Below, piece by piece: positions 1 through 5,832 of a stretch of DNA of 28,449 nt. This stretch comes from a virus: IMG/VR virus record IMGVR_UViG_3300047393_000096, positions 1-28,449 of that record; one strand, 5' to 3'. Under the pieces are notes generated by a model, which saw nothing but the letters and a program-made list of their open reading frames with translations, did no database searches and was not told the DNA's origin. Each line of letters begins with the position of its first letter. The first letter of the stretch is position 1. Both the position numbers and the translations under genes were made by a program.

Positions 1-1
1 G

Positions 2-1420
2 TCGACAGGTGGTTCAAACCTTGTAGAATCTCCGGGAGATATTGTTAGAAGAACTTATTTAGGTTTCTCAACTCAATACGGTATTGATGAATCGTTCTTA
101 ACTTATAAAGGTAAACAAAATCCACAATCTTGGGTTATTGCTCCACAACCAATTGAGGGGGCAGCTTGGAATTATGTTAGTAAAGGTTTCCACATGGATT
201 CAGGTGCTACGGTCGTTACTATTTCTAATAGTTCGTTGACTAGTGGTCAAACGGCATTTGAATGCGGTACAGCAGATTTTAGATTTGACCCTGAAACTCA
301 AGAAAACCCATACTACTTTATCTATTCAAGAAAATATACATTATGTTTTGCTGGTGGATTCGATGGTTGGGATATTTACAGAGAATTTAGAACTAATCAA
401 GATAGATTTCAATTAGGTCAATCGGGATTCTTGGCAGGAGCATCATCTTCTACAAGATACCCTAATGCAACAGGTAGTGGTTTGTTTAAAAGAATTACAG
501 TTGCTAATAATACTCAAGACTTCGCAAACACTGACTATTATGCTTACTTACTTGGTATCTTAACATTTAAAAACCCTGAAGCGACAAACATTAATGTATT
601 TGCAACTTCAAGTATTGATTATATTAACAACTCTAACTTAGTTGAAGAAGCGATTGACATGATTCAATACCAAAGAGCTGATTCAGTTTATATCGCTACA
701 ACACCTGATTATAACATGTATACTCCGGATTCAACTAATCCACAAGATATTATTTATTCTCAAGAAGCGGTTGATAATTTGGATAACACAGGAATTGACT
801 CTAACTATACCGCAACTTACTACCCTTGGATTTTAACAAGAGATACTGTAAACAACACACAAATTTATTTACCTGCGACAGGTGAAGTTTGTAGAAACTT
901 AGCGTTAACTGATAACATTGCTTTCCCATGGTTTGCATCTGCAGGTTATACGAGAGGTCTTGTAAACTCAGTTAAAGCGAGAGTTAAATTGACTCAAGAA
1001 GATAGAGACACACTTTACCAAGGTAGAATTAACCCTATTGCAACTTTCTCTGATGTTGGTACGGTAATTTGGGGTAATAAAACATTACAAGTTGCAGATA
1101 CAGCACTTAACAGATTGAATGTAAGAAGATTATTACTTCAAGCTCGTAAGTTAATTTCAGCGGTAGCGGTAAGATTATTGTTCGAACAAAACGACCAAAT
1201 CGTTAGACAACAATTCTTAGATAGTGTTAACCCAATCTTAGACTCAATTAGAAGAGATAGAGGTTTATATGATTTCCGTGTAACTGTTTCATCTTCACCT
1301 GAGGATTTAGATAGAAATACATTAACAGGTAAAATTTACTTGAAACCAACGAAAGCTTTGGAGTTCATTGATATTGAATTCTTCATTACTCCAACAGGAG
1401 CATCGTTTGAGAATATTTAA
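2..1420 (+). CDS. 18: Tail sheath protein, 5'-truncated by the window edge (T4 gp18-like)
   Basis: This is the contractile tail sheath subunit, which polymerises around the tail tube and contracts during DNA injection. The reading frame is open from base 2 with no stop, so the gene begins before the window; the ATG at 194 is internal, because the codons before it read as a continuous sheath-like sequence (GFSTQYG..., then PQSWVIAPQPIEGAAW). The last ~120 residues are the best-conserved part of the family: a LNRLNVRRLLLQARK helix, an RLLFEQND segment, a DRGLYDFRV strand and a terminal strand ending in IEFFITPTGASFENI, matching the sheath C-terminal domain that links neighbouring subunits. A strong hairpin terminator follows within about 10 nt. 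The N-terminal domains cannot be judged. Identity is confident from the C-terminal signature and from the tail tube gene downstream. Confidence 0.93.
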   Translation, partial: STGGSNLVESPGDIVRRTYLGFSTQYGIDESFLTYKGKQNPQSWVIAPQPIEGAAWNYVSKGFHMDSGATVVTISNSSLTSGQTAFECGTADFRFDPETQENPYYFIYSRKYTLCFAGGFDGWDIYREFRTNQDRFQLGQSGFLAGASSSTRYPNATGSGLFKRITVANNTQDFANTDYYAYLLGILTFKNPEATNINVFATSSIDYINNSNLVEEAIDMIQYQRADSVYIATTPDYNMYTPDSTNPQDIIYSQEAVDNLDNTGIDSNYTATYYPWILTRDTVNNTQIYLPATGEVCRNLALTDNIAFPWFASAGYTRGLVNSVKARVKLTQEDRDTLYQGRINPIATFSDVGTVIWGNKTLQVADTALNRLNVRRLLLQARKLISAVAVRLLFEQNDQIVRQQFLDSVNPILDSIRRDRGLYDFRVTVSSSPEDLDRNTLTGKIYLKPTKALEFIDIEFFITPTGASFENI

Positions 1421-1430
1421 TAAAAATCAT

Positions 1431-1455
1431 AAGTGGGGATTCGTCCCCACTTTTT
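1431..1455 (+). terminator. Rho-independent terminator after the tail sheath gene
   Basis: A perfect 9-bp stem (AAGTGGGGA / TCCCCACTT) with a TTCG loop is followed by a T-run. It ends only 8 nt before the ATG of the next gene, leaving no room for a new promoter. It probably attenuates transcription rather than stopping it fully. Confidence 0.85.
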
Positions 1456-1463
1456 AGCCAATT

Positions 1464-2294
1464 ATGAAAAAAAACATATTAAAAGAAGGAATTAATGAAC
1501 AGGGTACCCCTGATATGAAATATTATGCATTCGATTGGGATGATAACATAGTTCATATGCCAACCAAAATTATGGTTAAAACTGAAGACGGGGAAGAAAT
1601 TGGTATGAGTACCGATGATTTTGCGGAATACAGACATCAATTAGGAAAAGAACCTTTTGAGTACAATGGTGAAACTGTTGTGGGATATGGTGAGGAACCA
1701 TTTAAAAATTTCCAAACACCGGGAGATAAAGACTTTTTGATTGATGCGATGAGAGCTAAACTTGGACCAGCATTTGATGACTTTAGAGAGGCGATTAACG
1801 GAGGTTCAATCTTTTCCATCATAACTGCGAGAGGACACAATCCTAATACCTTAAAACAAGCCACATACAATTATATCATAGAAGGATTCAATGGGATTAA
1901 CAAAGAAGAATTAATTAAGAATCTTAAAAAATATCGAAGTATTTCGGGTGATGAGGAAATGAGTGATGATGAATTAATTAAAACTTATTTGGATATGTGT
2001 AGATTTCATCCAGTGTCTTACAATGACCCTGAAGGGGCATCAAATCCTGAAGAAGCGAAAGTTCGAGCAATGGATAAATTTGTTGACTATATTAAACAAA
2101 TGTCATTAGATATGGATAAAAGAGCATTCCTTAAAAAGGATATAAGTAATAATTTTATACCATCTAAACCAACAATTGGATTTTCAGATGATGATATTCG
2201 GAATGTCGAAGTTATGAAAAAACATTTCAAAGATAAGCCTGGAAATATTGTTAAAACTTATTCAACAGCAGGAGGAATAAAAAAAGAATATTAA
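1464..2294 (+). CDS. HAD-superfamily hydrolase-like protein in the tail module
   Basis: A 276-residue protein with the landmarks of a haloacid dehalogenase-fold phosphatase. Motif I is FDWDDN with the nucleophile/acid pair D24 and D26; motif II is SIITARG with T121; motif IV is GFSDDDIRN with D242-D244. A motif III lysine cannot be assigned with certainty, but the region 190-235 is lysine-rich. A ~110-residue insertion between motif II and motif IV would form a cap. The substrate is unknown; nucleotide, nucleic-acid-end or sugar phosphate are all possible. It lies between sheath and tube genes, an unexpected place for an enzyme, and its ATG follows the sheath terminator by 8 nt, so it is probably expressed by read-through. 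An alternative start at M18, directly before the first strand, is possible. No signal peptide or membrane segment is seen. Confidence 0.75.
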   Translation: MKKNILKEGINEQGTPDMKYYAFDWDDNIVHMPTKIMVKTEDGEEIGMSTDDFAEYRHQLGKEPFEYNGETVVGYGEEPFKNFQTPGDKDFLIDAMRAKLGPAFDDFREAINGGSIFSIITARGHNPNTLKQATYNYIIEGFNGINKEELIKNLKKYRSISGDEEMSDDELIKTYLDMCRFHPVSYNDPEGASNPEEAKVRAMDKFVDYIKQMSLDMDKRAFLKKDISNNFIPSKPTIGFSDDDIRNVEVMKKHFKDKPGNIVKTYSTAGGIKKEY

Positions 2295-2381
2295 CTAGTT
2301 ATAAATAATTAATATTAAAGAACTAGTATTAAATAAATAATTAAAAACTAGTTAAAATAACTAGAATTAAATAAACTAGTC
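2293..2381 (+). repeat. Cluster of five AACTAG-type repeats in the leader of the tail tube gene
   Basis: Five copies of AACTAG(T/A)N occur at 2293, 2321, 2346, 2359 and 2374, two of them the full palindrome AACTAGTT. Spacings are 28, 25, 13 and 15 nt. The first overlaps the stop codon of the HAD-like gene and abuts a TATAAATA box (2300-2307). They lie in a 189-nt non-coding gap of nearly pure A/T, the largest gap in the tail module. They may be operator-like protein sites or a decayed repeat; the function is unknown. Confidence 0.6.
2300..2307 (+). promoter_or_regulatory. TATAAATA box, identical to the T4 late promoter consensus
   Basis: TATAAATA on the + strand, immediately after the first AACTAGTT repeat. 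It matches the T4 late promoter -10 octamer exactly, and lies 184 nt before the tail tube ATG. In such A/T-rich DNA a chance match is possible. Confidence 0.3.
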
Positions 2382-2442
2382 TGGATTATAATTATAATAA
2401 AATAAATTCAGAAAGTCAATAAAAATATTTCCCAAAAGGATA

Positions 2443-2450
2443 TATTTATG
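2443..2450 (+). promoter_or_regulatory. Candidate late promoter box (TATTTATG) upstream of the tail tube gene
   Basis: TATTTATG followed by an A-rich stretch, 33 nt before the tail tube ATG. It differs by one base from the TATTTATA box found before several other structural genes in this window. Confidence 0.35.
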
Positions 2451-2483
2451 ATAATAAACAAAGAAAAACTAATTTAAAATAAT

Positions 2484-2972
2484 ATGGCTGATTTATTGAT
2501 GAAAATGCCGATTCCTTACGAACCGAAAAGACAGAATCGATTCATACTAAGGTTTCCATCAAGCTTAGGGATTAACGAATGGTTCGTGGAGAGTGCTTCA
2601 AGACCTTCTATTAAAATTGCATCTACTGAAATTCAATTTTTAAACACTTCAACTTTCGTTGCCGGTAGATTTAATTGGGATGAAATTTCTGTTAAATTTA
2701 GAGACCCAATTGGTCCGTCTGCTTCTCAAGCTCTTATGGAATGGGTTCGTTTACACGCAGAATCTGTTACAGGTCGTATGGGATATGCTGCAGGTTATAA
2801 AAAAGACATTGACCTTGAAATGTTAGACCCAACAGGTGTTGTTGTTGAGAAATGGATTTTATATGGTACATTCTTAACAGGGGTAAACTTTGGTTCATTA
2901 GCATACAATACTGATGCTCTTGCAGATATTACAGCATCTCTTCGTATGGATAGATGTGTATTAGTTTACTAA
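2484..2972 (+). CDS. 19: Tail tube protein (T4 gp19-like)
   Basis: A 162-residue protein of the usual length for a myovirus tail tube subunit. It stacks in hexamer rings to form the inner tube that is driven through the cell envelope. Family features include the N-terminal RQNRFILRFPSSLGI strand, the WFVESASRPSI segment, a FNWDEISVKFRDPIG strand, the helix around ALMEWVRLHAE, and the DLEMLDPTGVVVEKWILYG strand pair near residues 110-127. It lies downstream of the sheath gene, as in T4, here with the HAD-like gene between. The upstream leader is long and A/T-rich, with AACTAG repeats and a TATTTATG box but no Shine-Dalgarno sequence. A terminator-like hairpin follows. The fold is shared with gp54 and other tube-initiator proteins, but the length and position favour the major tube subunit. 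Confidence 0.9.
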   Translation: MADLLMKMPIPYEPKRQNRFILRFPSSLGINEWFVESASRPSIKIASTEIQFLNTSTFVAGRFNWDEISVKFRDPIGPSASQALMEWVRLHAESVTGRMGYAAGYKKDIDLEMLDPTGVVVEKWILYGTFLTGVNFGSLAYNTDALADITASLRMDRCVLVY

Positions 2973-2975
2973 TTC

Positions 2976-2983
2976 TATTTATA
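2976..2983 (+). promoter_or_regulatory. TATTTATA box between tail tube gene and gene 26
   Basis: TATTTATA followed by A6, located just after the tube stop codon and upstream of the 3007-3041 hairpin. If it is a promoter, its transcript would meet that terminator before gene 26, so it may be an attenuated promoter or a fortuitous match. Confidence 0.35.
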
Positions 2984-3006
2984 AAAAATCAATACTAATT
3001 ATATTT

Positions 3007-3041
3007 AACCGTAAAGACATAAACTTTACGGTTATTTTTTT
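3007..3041 (+). terminator. Terminator-like hairpin directly upstream of gene 26
   Basis: A perfect 10-bp stem AACCGTAAAG / CTTTACGGTT with a 7-nt loop is followed by A then seven T residues. It ends 2 nt before the gene 26 ATG. It would limit transcription from the abundant tail tube gene into the low-copy baseplate gene, and as RNA it would sit against the start codon. Confidence 0.75.
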
Positions 3042-3043
3042 AT

Positions 3044-3787
3044 ATGGAAAATCAGGCAATCGAATACGGACAACAAAACTTTACGTTACCACACGATGTA
3101 GTACCACTACCATCGGGAGGAGTGTTTTACAAAAATAAAAAGAAATCCATTAAGGTGGGTTATCTAACAGCAAATGATGAAAACATTTTAATGGCTGGTG
3201 GAAATGATATGACCACAACACTATTAAGAAGTAAAATCTATGAACCCGACCTTAGGGTTGAAGACATGTTAGAGGGAGATGTAGAAGCAGTTTTAATCTT
3301 TTTACGAAATACTGGATTTGGTCCTGAAATTAATTTGAATTTAATTGACCCCTCAACACGAAAACCATTTCAATCAACAGTAACACTTGATACTTTGTCG
3401 GTGATTAATGGACAAACACCAAATGAGGACGGTACGTTTATAACTAATTTACCAAAATCTCAAGCGACTATTAAAATAAAACCTTTGACTTATGGGGAAG
3501 TCTTAGAAATAGGTAAATTAGAAGATTCATACCCTAAAGGAAGAGTAGTTCCAAAAGTTACTTGGAGACTTCAAAATGAAATTGTAGAGGTAAACGGAAG
3601 TACCGATAAATCAGAAATTGCTAAGTTTATCGAACAAATGCCAATTTTGGATTCAAAATTCATAAGAAAGTTTATGAATGAAAATGAACCAAAATTAGAT
3701 TTAAGTAGAGTTTTAATCGCCCCATCAGGAGAAAAGATGACAGTTAATGTCGGATTTGGGGTGGAGTTTTTTCGTCCTTTCTTCTGA
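3044..3787 (+). CDS. 26: Baseplate protein, T4 gp26-like
   Basis: A 247-residue protein resembling T4 gp26-type baseplate hub/assembly proteins (the T4_baseplate family). Visible features are an N-terminal FTLPHDVVPLPSGGVFYKN segment (the 'LPSkG.fY' opening typical of the family), a YLTANDENILM motif, a central acidic helical region around LRVEDMLEGDVEAVLIFLRNTGFG (about residues 70-94), and a C-terminal aromatic end, GFGVEFFRPFF. It probably acts in low copy during baseplate assembly. The start lies 2 nt after a terminator hairpin and has no Shine-Dalgarno. The 3' end overlaps a +1-frame ORF (3747-3926) and contains a run of six T at 3767-3772, where frameshifting could extend the product to about 293 residues. 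The gp26 assignment rests on motif recall and context. Confidence 0.72.
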   Translation: MENQAIEYGQQNFTLPHDVVPLPSGGVFYKNKKKSIKVGYLTANDENILMAGGNDMTTTLLRSKIYEPDLRVEDMLEGDVEAVLIFLRNTGFGPEINLNLIDPSTRKPFQSTVTLDTLSVINGQTPNEDGTFITNLPKSQATIKIKPLTYGEVLEIGKLEDSYPKGRVVPKVTWRLQNEIVEVNGSTDKSEIAKFIEQMPILDSKFIRKFMNENEPKLDLSRVLIAPSGEKMTVNVGFGVEFFRPFF

Positions 3788-3926
3788 TTATAGAAAAGGG
3801 CAAATAGATGAGTTTTACTATTTGAACAAATTAATGAACATAACTTATCAAGATTTTCAAGGAATGCCACTATTCGTTAGAAAATATTTATTAGATAAGT
3901 GGATAGAAGATAACACAAAGGACTGA
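3747..3926 (+). CDS. Short ORF overlapping gene 26 in the +1 frame; possible frameshift extension (tail assembly chaperone-like)
   Basis: A frame open from 3741 to the TGA at 3924-3926 is offset +1 from gene 26. Read from ATG 3747 it gives 59 residues; an internal ATG at 3834 would give 30. The unique part reads SDYRKGQIDEFYYLN, then MNITYQDFQGMPLFVRKYLLDKW, a compact, coding-like sequence with the 'Y.dF..MP.fvRkyl.dk' pattern that follows gp26-type proteins and tail assembly chaperones in other myoviruses. The six-T run at 3767-3772, with CGT next, allows tRNA-Phe to re-pair from TTT to TTC (+1), or to slip -2 on the T-run, fusing both frames. Independent initiation is also possible, though a usable ribosome site is not evident. 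The stop codon lies inside the stem of the next terminator, so the region is fully used. Confidence 0.6.
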   Translation: MSDLGWSFFVLSSDYRKGQIDEFYYLNKLMNITYQDFQGMPLFVRKYLLDKWIEDNTKD

Positions 3927-3941
3927 AAACTCAGTCCTTTT
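3917..3941 (+). terminator. Terminator hairpin after the gene 26 region
   Basis: A perfect 10-bp stem AAAGGACTGA / TCAGTCCTTT with an AAAC loop and a short T tail. Its left arm contains the TGA stop codon of the overlapping short ORF. A TATTTATA box follows 2 nt later. Confidence 0.75.
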
Positions 3942-3942
3942 G

Positions 3943-3950
3943 TATTTATA
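3943..3950 (+). promoter_or_regulatory. Candidate late promoter box (TATTTATA) for the tape measure gene
   Basis: TATTTATA followed by TTAAAAT, immediately after the gene 26 terminator and 20 nt before the tape measure ATG. The terminator-then-box order is repeated after the hairpin at 5779 and after nrdA. Confidence 0.5.
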
Positions 3951-3970
3951 TTAAAATACTATTTTAATTT

Positions 3971-5782
3971 ATGGCTACAACAGGCGATACTACCCCGGAT
4001 TTAAGTTTTGCACAGAAATTAGCAAAAGAGGCAACTATAGACTGGATTGTCTTAGGTAAAGCAATTGAAAATGCTTATAAAACCTCAGTTGAGATTAATA
4101 AAACTTTTGGACAAGGTCAAGAGAGATTAGTTGAAATGATGGGAGCGGTTTCCGATGCGATACCGGGAGTTACTCGTTTGGGTGGGTCAATTACCGATGT
4201 TCAAACAACAATGAATGGGATTGCGGAAGCGTCGAAACGTAATGTAATTGCAAATACTGAAGATGTTGCTAAACTTTATGCTGCAACTCAATTAATTGAG
4301 GGTTCAGCTGATAGTTTAAGTAATTCATTTTTAGACATTGGTGTTGGTATTGGACAAATCGGAACACAACTAGAATCTTCAATTAACTACATTAGAAGTA
4401 TTGGTGGTAATACTAAAACGGTAATGAAAGATGTCACTGAAAATATGGGGCAAATGAACCGTTTCCAATTTGAAGGTGGTGTTGCGGGACTTACTAAGAT
4501 GGCAGCACAAGCGTCTATGTTAAGATTTGACATGAAGCAAACTTTTCAATTAGCAAATGATGTTTTAGACCCTGAAAGAGCAATTGATGTTGCCGCCGCA
4601 TTCCAAAGATTAGGTGTTTCTGCCGGAGATTTAGCTGACCCATTCCAATTAATGAATCAATCAATTAATGACCCGTCTGGTTTACAAAATAGTTTGGCGG
4701 ATGTTGCTAAACAATTTACATATTTTGATGATAAGACTAAAACCTTTAAAATTAATCCTCAAGGTGTTTTAACACTTAAAGAGATGGAGAAACAGACAAA
4801 TGTTAGTGCTGCAGAAATGAGTAAAATGGGGCTTGCAGCTGCGGAGATGGACCAAAGATTATCTGCGGTTAACTTGGCTGGATTATCCTTTATTAATGAA
4901 GAGGATAAACAATATCTTTCTAACATTGCAAATATGGAGGGAGGTACTTATAAAGTAACTCTTGAAGATGGGACTAAAAAAGAATTGTCTGATTTAAAAC
5001 AAGACGAATTTAATGAATTACTTAAACAACAAAAAACAGGTCCTAAAACTCTTGAAGATATGACTAGAGACCAATTAACAATTGATAAAGCGATGTTATC
5101 TGATGTTGCTGCGATTAGGGAGGTTGTTGTCCAAGGGTTAACAAGTCCAAAACAAATTAGACAAGGTATTGCTGGTGCTCAAAGAGTTTCAAAAACGGTT
5201 CTTGGAGAAACATCAGGAGCGTTTAAAACTAAAGATTTTAGAGATATAAGTGAAGGGTTTTTAACTGCTTTAGGTGGAGTTGCTAAGGATATTAAGGAAG
5301 GTAATAAACCAATTTCGGATGTCCTTTCAACAGGATTAAATAAATTTGGTAATACTTTTGAGGTGTCCCAAAGAAACTTTACTGAAATTTTGAAAGGGAT
5401 TGGTGAAAATATATCCAAAAAGATGACAAACCAAAGTGTTGGGGAACAAATGATAAAAAGTGGTGTTAGTGAAGTTGTTAAATCATATGGTGGTCAGGTA
5501 GGTACAGCATCATCCTCTCCAATAACTCCATCTATTTCAAATAAATCGGGAGCATTACAAAATACTCAAAATACGATAACTACTCAATCTACTAACTCAA
5601 AAATTGATGTTGGTGGAAAACTTGAAATTAGTGTTAGTGCACCTGCAGGTGTCTCAACAGAACAATTAAAACAAGCTTTTGATACTGCATTTAATAGTAA
5701 TTCATTTAAAGACTATATTGTTAGGGTGGCGTCTCCAACCGATTCTAATAAAGAACCTATTTCAAAAACTTATTCAGCGTAA
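3971..5782 (+). CDS. Tail tape measure protein (short, 603 aa)
   Basis: A 603-residue, largely helical protein, close in length to T4 gp29 (590 residues), the tape measure that sets tail length and occupies the tube lumen. Alanine/glutamine-rich helical stretches fill residues about 20-240. The segment around AAAFQRLGVSAGDLADPFQL (about 208-227) matches a motif common in tape measure proteins. A Ser/Thr/Asn-rich linker near 510-545 leads to a small C-terminal domain, VGGKLEISVSAPAGVSTEQLKQAF. No clear transmembrane helix or peptidase motif is seen. Position after tube and gp26-like genes and before baseplate genes fits. At about 1.5 angstrom per residue, a tail of roughly T4 length would be predicted (inference). 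An A/T-rich 9-bp hairpin without T-run follows the gene. Confidence 0.78.
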   Translation: MATTGDTTPDLSFAQKLAKEATIDWIVLGKAIENAYKTSVEINKTFGQGQERLVEMMGAVSDAIPGVTRLGGSITDVQTTMNGIAEASKRNVIANTEDVAKLYAATQLIEGSADSLSNSFLDIGVGIGQIGTQLESSINYIRSIGGNTKTVMKDVTENMGQMNRFQFEGGVAGLTKMAAQASMLRFDMKQTFQLANDVLDPERAIDVAAAFQRLGVSAGDLADPFQLMNQSINDPSGLQNSLADVAKQFTYFDDKTKTFKINPQGVLTLKEMEKQTNVSAAEMSKMGLAAAEMDQRLSAVNLAGLSFINEEDKQYLSNIANMEGGTYKVTLEDGTKKELSDLKQDEFNELLKQQKTGPKTLEDMTRDQLTIDKAMLSDVAAIREVVVQGLTSPKQIRQGIAGAQRVSKTVLGETSGAFKTKDFRDISEGFLTALGGVAKDIKEGNKPISDVLSTGLNKFGNTFEVSQRNFTEILKGIGENISKKMTNQSVGEQMIKSGVSEVVKSYGGQVGTASSSPITPSISNKSGALQNTQNTITTQSTNSKIDVGGKLEISVSAPAGVSTEQLKQAFDTAFNSNSFKDYIVRVASPTDSNKEPISKTYSA

Positions 5783-5802
5783 GTTTTAATGTAAAAACTT
5801 AC
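5779..5802 (+). other. Hairpin at the end of the tape measure gene, no T-run
   Basis: The inverted repeat GTAAGTTTT / AAAACTTAC has a 6-nt loop and overlaps the tape measure stop codon. It lacks a T-run, so it is a weak terminator at best and may protect or process the mRNA 3' end. A TATTTATA box follows at 5811. Confidence 0.45.
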
Positions 5803-5810
5803 CCTTAATC

Positions 5811-5822
5811 TATTTATAAATA
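5811..5822 (+). promoter_or_regulatory. Candidate late promoter (TATTTATAAATA) for the 1683-aa baseplate gene
   Basis: This site holds TATTTATA (5811-5818) overlapping the T4 late consensus TATAAATA (5815-5822), 10 nt before the ATG at 5833. It is the best late-promoter candidate in the window. The short distance implies a very short leader. Confidence 0.55.
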
Positions 5823-5832
5823 AAAGTCATAA

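Noticed and set aside
194-196. ATG at 194 as the true start of the first gene
   Set aside because: The frame is open back to base 2 with sheath-like sequence, so the gene is cut by the window edge.
2976-2983. Reading the TATTTATA boxes as minus-strand TATAAATA late promoters
   Set aside because: No minus-strand genes lie in front of them. Position and A-rich flank relate to the + strand genes, though direction is not proven.
3571-3870. 99-codon open frame on the minus strand across the gene 26 junction
   Set aside because: It is antisense to gene 26 and the +1-frame extension, has no promoter or family resemblance, and its composition is what an A/T-rich antisense gives. The + strand frames explain the region better.
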